Shown here: positions 44,594 through 52,471 of the stretch, piece by piece | Layout: each line of letters starts with the position of its first letter | Numbering within the stretch: position 1 is the stretch's first letter | DNA from: JBEBVQ01 sp964527735 | GTDB taxonomy: Bacteria > Bacteroidota > Bacteroidia > Chitinophagales > Chitinophagaceae | DNA length: 64,000 bases | Direction of reading: 5' to 3' | NCBI GenBank assembly: GCA_964527735.1 | Contig: CAZGPG010000004.1 | Span: forward strand, 186,001-250,000 | The notes under the pieces: model-generated | Seen by the model: only the letters and a program-made list of their open reading frames with translations | Database searches by the model: none | Told to the model about the DNA's origin: nothing | Translations under genes and position numbers: made by a program

Positions 44594-46645
44594 TTACCCT
44601 TCGCGTTTCCGCACCATAGTCAGGATCGTGGCAATCGCCACCGTTTCGCCGGTTTCGTCGTACACATCCACCAGCCATTTCACGATGCCTTTCGGCACAT
44701 CTTCCTCACTGCGTTTTTCCTGGTCGGTTTTTTCCTTTACCGTAAAGCGTACACCGATAGTAGCGCCGGGATATACCGGCTTGGTAAATCGTGCTTCATC
44801 AATGCCGTAATTCAGCAGCACAGGGCCTTTTTTCGCATCCACAAACAAACCGGCGGCTTTCGACAGCACAAAATAACCATGCGCCACCCGCTGTTCGAAT
44901 ATGGTGCCTTCGAGCGATGTGGCATCCACGTGCGCATAGAAGTTATCGCCACTTACGTTGGCAAAATTGGTGATATCGGCTTCCGTCACCGTATGCTTTG
45001 CGGTAATGAGCGTATCTCCGACATTCAGCTCTTCAAAATATTTCCTAAAAGGATGCACCTCCGTTTCCGTTTGCCGTCCGCCCTGCTGGTATACATTCGT
45101 GATCCGCGATATGGTAGTGGGCGATCCCTGTATGGCCGTACGCTGCAGATAATGCAATACGCCGCGCTTGCCACCCATCTCTTCACCACCGCCGGCGCGT
45201 CCCGGTCCGCCATGCACCAGCATCGGCATCGGAGAACCGTGTCCGGTGCTTTCCTTCACACAATCGCTGTTCAGTACCAATATACGGCCATGCATACTGG
45301 CGGCGCCCAGCACAAACTCCTTCGCCACATCGTCATCTGCCGTTATGATAGAGCACACCAGTGAGCCCTTGCCCATCCTGGCGAGCGCTATGGCATCGTC
45401 AAGCGTATCATACGGCATGATCGTGGATACAGGGCCAAAAGCTTCTATATTGTGGCAATCCGTTTTGGTAAACGGATCATTATTGAAGAATACCAGCGGT
45501 GGCAGGAAAGCGCCATTTTCTTTATCAGCACCTACCACCTCAAACTTTTCCGGGTCGCCGATCACGATCTCCTGCGATTGCGCCAGCAACTGCACCCTTT
45601 CACGTACTTCATTGCGTTGTGAGATGCCCGCGAGCGGCCCCATACGCACGCCTTCTACCGAAGGGTTTCCGATGGTAGTCTGCTGCAGCCGTTTCCCCAA
45701 AGCGATCTGCACATCCTCCACCCGGTCTGCCGGTACCATGATGCGGCGCACGGCCGTACATTTCTGCCCGGCCTTCACCGTGATCTCACGGGCAACTTCT
45801 TTTATAAAAATATCAAACTCCGGCATGCCCGGCTTTACATCCGGACCGAGCACCGAACAGTTGAGCGAATCGGCTTCAAGATTAAACGGCACTGCTTCGG
45901 AAACAATACGCGGATGCGATTTCAGCATCTGCCCGGTAGATGCGGATCCGGTAAACGTAACCACATCCTGGCTCTCGATCGTATCGAGGATACCGCGCGC
46001 CGAGCCGCAGATCAGCTGCAGGGATCCTTCGGGGAGGATCTCCGATTTGATGATCTCCTCAAAAACGGCTTCCGTAAGATAAGAGGTGAGGGTAGCGGGC
46101 TTTACGATCGCGGGTACACCGGCCAGCAGGTTGACGGCTACTTTTTCCAGCATGCCCCATACCGGGAAGTTAAAAGCATTGATATGAATGGCTACGCCTT
46201 CGCGCGGCACCATGATATGATGACCAATAAACGTACCGTTTTTGGAGAGCTTCGCCGCTTCGCCATCCACATAGAAACGCTCATCGGGAAACTGGCGGCG
46301 GAGGCTTGCATAGGCAAACAGGTTGCCGATCCCGCCCTCAATATCCACCCAGCTATCTGCCCGTGTAGCGCCGGTAAGTGCGCTGATCTCATAAAAATAT
46401 TCCTTACGCTCCAGGAGGTACATAGCCAGCGCTTTAAGCATGCGGCCACGCTCGTGGAATGTAAACTTACGCAGGGCCGGGCCGCCTGTCTTGCGCGCAT
46501 ACTGCATCATGGCGCCAAAATCAAGACCATCGCTCCCGGCCGTATAAATGACTTCGCCGGTGATGGCATTATATAATTTTTCGCCTCCGTTCTCAGCGGT
46601 AACCCACTTACCTTCAGCGTAATTCTTCAGTTGTGCAACAGACAT
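44594..46645 (-). CDS. paaZ: Bifunctional aldehyde dehydrogenase/enoyl-CoA hydratase PaaZ
   Basis: 683 residues from MSVAQLKNYAEGKW (46645); full length for PaaZ. The N-terminal ~520 residues form an aldehyde dehydrogenase with VTFTGSASTGQ, the Glu in PFNLEADSLNCSVLG and the catalytic Cys in VKAGQKCTAVRRI. The C-terminal MaoC hotdog domain has TNFANVSGDNFYAHVDATSLEGTIFEQRVAHGYFVLSKAAGL (hydratase Asp/His). PaaZ opens the oxepin-CoA ring and oxidises the resulting semialdehyde in phenylacetate breakdown. No other paa gene is in the window. Confidence 0.95.
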   Translation of the reverse strand: MSVAQLKNYAEGKWVTAENGGEKLYNAITGEVIYTAGSDGLDFGAMMQYARKTGGPALRKFTFHERGRMLKALAMYLLERKEYFYEISALTGATRADSWVDIEGGIGNLFAYASLRRQFPDERFYVDGEAAKLSKNGTFIGHHIMVPREGVAIHINAFNFPVWGMLEKVAVNLLAGVPAIVKPATLTSYLTEAVFEEIIKSEILPEGSLQLICGSARGILDTIESQDVVTFTGSASTGQMLKSHPRIVSEAVPFNLEADSLNCSVLGPDVKPGMPEFDIFIKEVAREITVKAGQKCTAVRRIMVPADRVEDVQIALGKRLQQTTIGNPSVEGVRMGPLAGISQRNEVRERVQLLAQSQEIVIGDPEKFEVVGADKENGAFLPPLVFFNNDPFTKTDCHNIEAFGPVSTIMPYDTLDDAIALARMGKGSLVCSIITADDDVAKEFVLGAASMHGRILVLNSDCVKESTGHGSPMPMLVHGGPGRAGGGEEMGGKRGVLHYLQRTAIQGSPTTISRITNVYQQGGRQTETEVHPFRKYFEELNVGDTLITAKHTVTEADITNFANVSGDNFYAHVDATSLEGTIFEQRVAHGYFVLSKAAGLFVDAKKGPVLLNYGIDEARFTKPVYPGATIGVRFTVKEKTDQEKRSEEDVPKGIVKWLVDVYDETGETVAIATILTMVRKREG

Positions 46646-46705
46646 CAGCAAAGTTTTAACCCCTGCAAATGTAGCTAGATTTGACCAATGAAACAGCGCC
46701 GGTTG

Positions 46706-46768
46706 TAGAGACGCGATTGATCGCGTCTCCCTTGCACAATGACGACGACGCGATCAATCGCGTCTCTA
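46706..46768. repeat. Double-hairpin palindromic repeat (GACGCGATnnATCGCGTC)
   Basis: Arms 46706-46727 and 46747-46768 are perfect 22-bp complements, and each arm is itself a small hairpin (GACGCGAT..ATCGCGTC). It sits between divergent paaZ and the Rieske gene. Similar GAGACGCGAT palindromes are a widespread intergenic repeat type in Bacteroidota and cyanobacteria, from general knowledge. Confidence 0.85.
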
Positions 46769-46831
46769 CGTAAAGGACCGGCACAAATGAAATGGCATTA
46801 ACCGGATCATGTTTTCCGTTATTTTTACCAA

Positions 46832-47152
46832 ATGAATTACGAATGGCATCCTGCCGGTGCGGTTCACTCGTTTTCAGACACGGAAATCATGGAGCGGGAA
46901 GTAGCCGGAAAACATATTGCCTTCCTCCGCAAAGGCGCTGCTGTCTATGCCTTCGCGGCTATCTGCCCGCACGGCGGCGCCAGGTTCTGCGACGGATGGA
47001 CAGACTATGCCGGCCGTGTCGTATGCCCGCTCCATAAATACAAATTCAACCCCGCCAACGGATACAATACCAGCGGAGAAGGTTATAAATTAAAAACCTA
47101 CCCGGTTGATATAAAAGACGACATTGTGTACATTGGACTGATCAATAATTAA
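46832..47152 (+). CDS. Rieske [2Fe-2S] ferredoxin-like protein
   Basis: 106 residues. AICPHGGARFCDG (Cys45, His47) and VVCPLHKYKFN (Cys65, His68) supply the two Cys and two His ligands of a Rieske cluster. There is no membrane anchor, so it is a soluble electron-transfer protein of the nitrite-reductase small subunit or dioxygenase ferredoxin type. The partner enzyme is not in the window; the next gene, an LD-carboxypeptidase 6 bp away, is unrelated in reaction but probably co-transcribed. Confidence 0.88.
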   Translation: MNYEWHPAGAVHSFSDTEIMEREVAGKHIAFLRKGAAVYAFAAICPHGGARFCDGWTDYAGRVVCPLHKYKFNPANGYNTSGEGYKLKTYPVDIKDDIVYIGLINN

Positions 47153-47158
47153 ATCAAA

Positions 47159-48082
47159 ATGCCCATACACATACCCCCCTTCCTCCAGCCCGGCGACACT
47201 ATCGGCATCACCTGTCCTTCCGGTTATGTATCTTCAGAAAGAGTACATTATGCCGTGGAAGTATTACAACGCTGGGGCTACCGTGTGCGGACCGGGAAAA
47301 CGGTGGGCTCGGAGCATTTTTACTTCTCCGGCAGAGACGAAGCCCGTCGCACAGATTTGCAGGAGATGCTGGATGACCGGGAAATAAAGGCCATCCTGAT
47401 GGGGCGCGGCGGCTATGGCATGAGCCGGATCATTGACGATCTCGATTTTACTGCTTTTTACCGGCACCCCAAATGGATCTGCGGCTTCAGCGATATTACG
47501 CTGCTGCATAACCATATCCAGGCCAATTATGGCATAGCCACCCTGCACAGCCCCATGTGCGGCGCTTTTTCCCCGGATACAGAGCATTCGGATTTTCTCC
47601 TGAGCCTGAAAAATGCGCTGGAAGGGAAACCGGCTGTTTATCAAGTCGCTCCGTCTCCTTTCAACCGGCCGGGTACGGCAACCGGCATCCTTACCGGTGG
47701 CAACCTGGCCATGCTGGCGCACAGTACAGGATCTGTTTCTGCCGTGGATACGCAGGATAAAATACTGTTTATTGAAGACATCGGTGAACACCTTTACAAT
47801 GCAGACCGTATGCTCCTGAACCTGAAACGTGCCGGCAGGCTGGAAGGACTGGCCGGCCTGATCGTTGGCGGCTTTACGGATATGCAGGATACGGAGCGTC
47901 CGTTCGGGCAAACCATAGACCAGATCATCGCAGATAAGGTGGCAGAATATGATTACCCGGTCTGTTTCGGATTTCCCGCCGGCCACCAGGAGATCAATTA
48001 TACGCTTATGTTGGGCGCTCCGCATGAATTGACCGTTAACCACGATACTATACACCTGACAAGGCACAGGCCGGCAATCTGA
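47159..48082 (+). CDS. LD-carboxypeptidase (peptidase S66, LdcA-like)
   Basis: 307 residues. The nucleophile Ser is in GFSDITLLHNH (Ser111), Glu in LFIEDIGEHLYNADRML (about residue 205) and His in FGFPAGHQEINYTLMLG (about residue 280). MGRGGYGMSRIIDDLDF is the family's oxyanion region. It removes the terminal D-Ala from murein tetrapeptides during cell-wall recycling. It starts 6 bp after the Rieske gene stop. Confidence 0.94.
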   Translation: MPIHIPPFLQPGDTIGITCPSGYVSSERVHYAVEVLQRWGYRVRTGKTVGSEHFYFSGRDEARRTDLQEMLDDREIKAILMGRGGYGMSRIIDDLDFTAFYRHPKWICGFSDITLLHNHIQANYGIATLHSPMCGAFSPDTEHSDFLLSLKNALEGKPAVYQVAPSPFNRPGTATGILTGGNLAMLAHSTGSVSAVDTQDKILFIEDIGEHLYNADRMLLNLKRAGRLEGLAGLIVGGFTDMQDTERPFGQTIDQIIADKVAEYDYPVCFGFPAGHQEINYTLMLGAPHELTVNHDTIHLTRHRPAI

Positions 48083-48092
48083 TTACCTGTTC

Positions 48093-48114
48093 ATGGCGGC
48101 CCCCGAGCCGCCAT
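48093..48114. repeat. Short GC palindrome, ATGGCGGC/GCCGCCAT family, copy 2
   Basis: ATGGCGGC (48093-48100), loop CCCCGA, GCCGCCAT (48107-48114), 10 bp after the LD-carboxypeptidase stop. It is the inverse of the copy at 44561-44582. A half copy (GCGATGGCGGGTC) is near 48163. The rest of the 48115-48338 gap is AT-rich, and TATTTTTG at 48308-48315 is a candidate -7 box for the next gene. Confidence 0.75.
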
Positions 48115-48338
48115 CGTATGATTTATGCTATAGCTATTCTTAATAGTTGCAGTAGCCGCAAGCGATGGCGGGTCAGGACTGCAACCCATATCAAAATATT
48201 TTTACCGGACAACAGTGATTTTAAATAAAGCTAAATAATAATCATTATTAATAGCTGCAATAAGAAAATCTTAACTTATGATAATGGTCTGATAACCTTT
48301 ATACACCTATTTTTGTCAGAATTAAACAAATCAGAATT

Positions 48339-48998
48339 ATGAAACGCATCCTTTTACCAACAGCAGCGCTGGCCATGTTTTTTGCATCCTGCCAGAATGC
48401 TCCAACGGCCGACCAGGCAGAAACAGCAGAAGCACAAGAAGTAACCTCAGCAGAAGGTATTCCCCTGAAAGCCGATCTTGCACAAAGCAAACTTGAATTT
48501 ATCGGCACCAAGCCTGTCGGGTCCCATCATGGCACCATCCAACTTAAAGACGGACAAATAATTGTGAATGGCGATGCTATCACAGGCGGTTCTTTTGTTA
48601 TTGATCTCACTACACTGCAGACAGACGATCAGGATGCCGATGGCAATGCCAAGCTCACCGGCCACCTGAAGACAGCGGATTTCTTTGATGTGGAAAACCA
48701 TCCTGAAGCCATTTTTGAAATCGTAAGTGTAACACCGGGTGTGGCAAACAGTGAAGAAGTGATCCTGAAAGACGCTACACATACTATCACCGGCAACCTC
48801 ACCATGAAAGGCATCACCAAAAGCATTACATTCCCTGCTAAAGTTCAGATGGACGAAAATGAGGTAATTGCTAATGCCAATTTCAATATAGACCGCACTG
48901 AATGGGGACTGGTATATGGCAACGACCAGAGCCTCGGTGATAAATTCATCCGTCCGGAAGTAAACATCCAGTTGCAGCTTGCCGCAGGTAATCTGTAA
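48339..48998 (+). CDS. YceI-family lipoprotein
   Basis: 219 residues. The lipoprotein signal MKRILLPTAALAMFFASCQNAPT gives Cys at residue 18. The YceI lipocalin-like domain follows: LAQSKLEFIGTKPVGSHHGTI, LTGHLKTADFFDVENHPEAIFEI, ITGNLTMKGITKSITFPAKV, FNIDRTEWGLVYG. YceI proteins bind long-chain polyisoprenoid or similar lipids. A second YceI-like protein is at 57418-58038. Confidence 0.93.
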   Translation: MKRILLPTAALAMFFASCQNAPTADQAETAEAQEVTSAEGIPLKADLAQSKLEFIGTKPVGSHHGTIQLKDGQIIVNGDAITGGSFVIDLTTLQTDDQDADGNAKLTGHLKTADFFDVENHPEAIFEIVSVTPGVANSEEVILKDATHTITGNLTMKGITKSITFPAKVQMDENEVIANANFNIDRTEWGLVYGNDQSLGDKFIRPEVNIQLQLAAGNL

Positions 48999-49003
48999 TC
49001 AGG

Positions 49004-49134
49004 CAGTAATAAGTATCAAGTCGTAAGTATCAGGTTGTTTTGACTTAACAGTTTCAATAACCTGGTACTTGCGGCTTTTTTTATTGCGTCAGTAATAACT
49101 ATCAAATCGTAAATAACAAGCTGTTTTGACTTAA
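49004..49134. repeat. Diverged 45-bp direct duplication after the YceI gene
   Basis: Bases 49004-49048 and 49090-49134 share CAGTAATAA.TATCAA.TCGTAA.TA.CA.G.TGTTTTGACTTAA, offset by 86 bp. Each copy can pair with following sequence (AAGTATCAGGTT with AACCTGGTACTT), so the region is two hairpins in a row between the convergent YceI and MoxR genes. Confidence 0.65.
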
Positions 49135-49165
49135 TTGTGTTTGTGCTTTAATAGCTTGATACTTT

Positions 49166-50158
49166 TTAATACAGCCGCAGCTTTGCCAATCGTTCTACTT
49201 CATTGTTGATAATGCCCTCAAGGGCTTTCTGCTTCCCGTCCTTGTTGCGATATATCAACCGGTGGTCGATCACCGCACGGGCAATGTCTTTTACATCATC
49301 TTCGATGACGAATGTACGTCCCTTCACCAGCGCCCAGGCACGCAGACATTTCAGGAAAGCAATACCACTCCTTATGGATGCTCCCAGTGTTATATCCGGA
49401 TGCGTACGTGTTGTACGCACAATATTATTGACGGCATGAATGATCTCCTCATGTACAAATACCTGCGCCGCCTGTTCCTGGAGCGAAAGGATATCCTGCA
49501 TCGTCAATACTTGTTCCAGTTGCACCAGATTACGGGCAATGCCTGCATATTCTCGGTAGATGTTTAATTCCGTTTCTTCATCCACATACCCGAAGTATAT
49601 TTTCATAAAGAACCTGTCGAGCTGTGCGGCAGGCAGCGGGTAGGTACCTTCCATTTCAATGGGGTTCTGGGTGGCGATGGTGAAAAACATCTGCTCAAGG
49701 CTGAGCGTGGTATCGCCTACCGTAATCTGATGCTCTGCCATAGATTCGAGCAGGGCACTCTGCACCTTCGGCGAAGCCCGGTTGATCTCGTCTGCCAGCA
49801 ATACATTACAGAAGAGCGGCCCTTTCTTAAAAACAAACTCTTTGGTCCGGTCGTCGAAGATATGCGTCCCGATCAGGTCCATCGGCAAAAGGTCGGGCGT
49901 AAATTGTATCCGTTTGAAGATAACATGGTCTTCCCCGTTACCGCCGCTGATACATTGTGCCAGGCTGCGTGCCAGAACTGTTTTACCGGTGCCGGGGTTA
50001 TCTTCCATCAGGATATGACCGCCGGCCAGCAGTGCGGTGATCACCATTTCCACCTGCGGGCGTTTGCCGCGGATCACCCGTTCTATCTGTGTGACCAGGG
50101 ATTGTACGGCAGTTGTGGCATTGATCGTATCCGTAACAGGGACGTGTTCCTCCATCAT
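49166..50158 (-). CDS. MoxR-family AAA+ ATPase
   Basis: 330 residues. Walker A GHILMEDNPGTGKTVLARSLA (about residue 50), Walker B NVLLADEINRASPKVQSALLESMAE (about residue 117), and FTIATQNPIEMEGTYPLPAAQLDRFFMKI are the MoxR/RavA signature. These chaperone-like ATPases usually work with VWA-domain proteins in metal insertion or membrane complex assembly; no DUF58 or VWA gene is next to it here. Confidence 0.93.
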   Translation of the reverse strand: MMEEHVPVTDTINATTAVQSLVTQIERVIRGKRPQVEMVITALLAGGHILMEDNPGTGKTVLARSLAQCISGGNGEDHVIFKRIQFTPDLLPMDLIGTHIFDDRTKEFVFKKGPLFCNVLLADEINRASPKVQSALLESMAEHQITVGDTTLSLEQMFFTIATQNPIEMEGTYPLPAAQLDRFFMKIYFGYVDEETELNIYREYAGIARNLVQLEQVLTMQDILSLQEQAAQVFVHEEIIHAVNNIVRTTRTHPDITLGASIRSGIAFLKCLRAWALVKGRTFVIEDDVKDIARAVIDHRLIYRNKDGKQKALEGIINNEVERLAKLRLY

Positions 50159-50283
50159 AGCAAATCAAAGGTTTCTACAATTTTAACGATTTATCTGATG
50201 ATGAGCGGAGAACGGGTGATAAATTTTTGTGAAACCGGTGGAGGAATAGAAGAATGCTCTAACAAATATTCTTTCAATAAACA

Positions 50284-50311
50284 GCAGGGGCGGGAAATTT
50301 CCCGCCCCTGC
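50284..50311 (-). terminator. Perfect 28-bp palindrome after the T9SS protein gene
   Basis: GCAGGGGCGGGAAA (50284-50297) is followed at once by its complement TTTCCCGCCCCTGC (50298-50311). It lies 24 bp beyond the stop of the gene at 50336. There is no clear T-run, so termination is probable but not certain. Confidence 0.65.
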
Positions 50312-50335
50312 AATTCTTTATTACCTTATTAACTT

Positions 50336-52330
50336 TTATTGCTTTACCAATTTGGTTCGTGTTATCGTTTCTCCGTTTTCCAGAATTTCAACGATATATA
50401 TACCGGTAGGGTAAGTGCCCATATCATACCGGAAGACAGTACCGTTAAAGCCCGGTTGTTCTGTGACCACCTGACCGGTAAAATTGATCAGACGGAGGGT
50501 AGCATCATGTAAGGGAATACCGGAACGTATCTCCATGTGCATATTAACCGGATTAGGGCTGATGCTGATCAGAGCGGCCAACTGATCCTTTCGGACAGAC
50601 ACGTTGGTAACAGCATAGGCTGTAGAGTCCGAACAGCCGTTTATCTGGCTCACCTTAACGCTATAGACGCCATTTGTATCCACCGTGTAGCCGGAACCTG
50701 TAGCGCCGGAGATCGGTTGACCGTCACGGTACCACTGATAGGAATCATATGTGTTATTGACTGTGAGCTTGTTGTTGTTTACCAGAATGTTCACAGCAGG
50801 TATATAGCCTCCGTGTATGATAAATGTATCTACCTCAGGGAAACAATTGTCATATTTGCGTACCCAATATGTGCCGGCATTATGAATGACACGTACCGTA
50901 TCAGTTGAGCCATCATCCCATTCTACTCCCCGACGCAACGGGGTTACCTTTAGTTCCAGCAACGGCGTTCCCTGTATATTGGTACAAATAAGTGTGTCCA
51001 GTACTGTAGAAGTCGTATCTCCGGGTTTTACTACAGCCACGGCATTCGGAAAGCCCAGTACCATACGGGTATCCGGCTGTAAGGGTACGGCCTTAAACAC
51101 TACATTACATGCAGTTCCCAACAGGTCGGGAGATTCAATGCGGTGCAGCGTATCGGCAACCAATCCCGCACCACCCAGATTATACCCAAAGTATATCTTT
51201 CCATCGGGGCCGGTTTTCAGATCACTGCCGCCATCGCCCACCTTGGCAACACCTGTCTTCGAAGCGACGATATCTGCAGATGTGGGTAAATTCAGATTCC
51301 ACTGGTAAATACTGTCTGCGTGCGACAGAGCGTAGAGCCTGGATCCGTCCAGAGAAAATGCAACACCATTCGACACCCGTACAGGGGTTACACTACGGGG
51401 TGGGATGCCCGAAATAGTGACCGGGGCGCCCGGCGCCATATCGAAACTGTTAGACAACATGCCTGTGACAGGATCAAAATCGTACATTTCCAACGCTCCC
51501 CACAGGGGTATTGGATTAGCAAATCCTGTATGACCTGTTACATGTACCATTTTGGATCCGTCAGGCGAAAACACCAGCTTTCCGGATGTCCATTCTATAT
51601 ATGCCAGCACACCGAAAGTAGTTGTGCTCAGGACGCCGAGCGGAGAAACAACAGGAGTGGGGTTGATCCCTCCGCTGGTAATATTATAAGCCCGGAATTC
51701 GGCTGCGCCAAAAAGATCATATACTATCGTTATCAACCATACATCACAATTATTACCAGCCACGGCAGCTATCTTCTGGGTAAAAAGAACAGGAGTATCC
51801 AGACATATCCGTTTCTGTCCGGCAACCACATCTCCCAGCCCCCCGTCCAGATCCATATCCACCACACTGTAAAACAGGTGCGACCCCTCCGAAACCGGAT
51901 TTAATAACGGGCCCACCAGGTTTCTTTCCATGGAAAATATATAATACAGGTTGTCGCTGCCTGGTACGGGTACAATGGTACCGGATTGCAAGCCGTCCAG
52001 CGTGGTATTGTATCCTACCCTGGTACCGTTGGGATGCAACAAATCCTTCCCGTTGGGCATAATAAAATGATCCCGGTTCCATACCCAGTCGCCATCTGTA
52101 TAAAAAAGCAACTGACCATTGGCATCACATACAGATCCGCTGTTCAGTGCGGGTCTGATGCTGCTGTCGGAAGACTGGCTGTTCCGGGTTGAAATACTAA
52201 CCGCACTCCCGCTGTTAAAGTCAAGCCCGGCAGCAACACCGAATACCCATACATTTTCTTCCTTTTGAGCCTGGCCATGCAGCAGGATAAAAAAACTGAG
52301 GAATAATAAAAGCGTAAACTTCTTCATCAT
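50336..52330 (-). CDS. T9SS-secreted protein with Por-type C-terminal sorting domain
   Basis: About 664 residues from MMKKFTLLLFLSFFILLHGQAQ (52330), which provides a signal peptide; the upstream in-frame extension lacks one. The N-terminal ~400 residues (VWVFGVAAGLDFNSG, GQLLFYTDGDWVWNRDHFIMPNG, VFSPDGSKMVHVTG, GKIYFGYNLGG) form a propeller-like region shared with the protein at 58072-60687. Then come a DDGSTDTVRVIHNAGTYWVR segment, an Ig-like YQWYRDGQPISGATG segment, and a C-terminal ISPNPVNMHMEIRSG...YPTGIYIVEILENG sorting domain (type A). It faces away from the kinase cluster; a dyad at 52398-52433 lies upstream. Confidence 0.86.
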   Translation of the reverse strand: MMKKFTLLLFLSFFILLHGQAQKEENVWVFGVAAGLDFNSGSAVSISTRNSQSSDSSIRPALNSGSVCDANGQLLFYTDGDWVWNRDHFIMPNGKDLLHPNGTRVGYNTTLDGLQSGTIVPVPGSDNLYYIFSMERNLVGPLLNPVSEGSHLFYSVVDMDLDGGLGDVVAGQKRICLDTPVLFTQKIAAVAGNNCDVWLITIVYDLFGAAEFRAYNITSGGINPTPVVSPLGVLSTTTFGVLAYIEWTSGKLVFSPDGSKMVHVTGHTGFANPIPLWGALEMYDFDPVTGMLSNSFDMAPGAPVTISGIPPRSVTPVRVSNGVAFSLDGSRLYALSHADSIYQWNLNLPTSADIVASKTGVAKVGDGGSDLKTGPDGKIYFGYNLGGAGLVADTLHRIESPDLLGTACNVVFKAVPLQPDTRMVLGFPNAVAVVKPGDTTSTVLDTLICTNIQGTPLLELKVTPLRRGVEWDDGSTDTVRVIHNAGTYWVRKYDNCFPEVDTFIIHGGYIPAVNILVNNNKLTVNNTYDSYQWYRDGQPISGATGSGYTVDTNGVYSVKVSQINGCSDSTAYAVTNVSVRKDQLAALISISPNPVNMHMEIRSGIPLHDATLRLINFTGQVVTEQPGFNGTVFRYDMGTYPTGIYIVEILENGETITRTKLVKQ

Positions 52331-52397
52331 GTTGTATGATTTTTGTGAATTAATGTATATCAGCAAATGTAAACAGCATCTTAACCCGGCTGGTTCA

Positions 52398-52433
52398 TAC
52401 AAATACGCATTATTCTGAAAATACGCATTTGTA
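52398..52433. promoter_or_regulatory. Candidate response-regulator dyad, copy 1
   Basis: TACAAATACG (52398-52407), 16 bp, CGCATTTGTA (52424-52433): an inverted repeat with one mismatch. A near-identical dyad with the same 16-bp spacing and the same flank GGTTCA is at 61027-61062. It lies between the T9SS gene and the divergent kinase gene, so it could serve both. Confidence 0.6.
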
Positions 52434-52471
52434 CCCATTGCGGAGCGGTAAGTTTCCTTAAATTAGCATAA

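Noticed and set aside
45168..46082. A 304-codon plus-strand frame inside paaZ
   Set aside because: Antisense shadow of a strongly supported gene, with a Ser/Pro-rich random composition.
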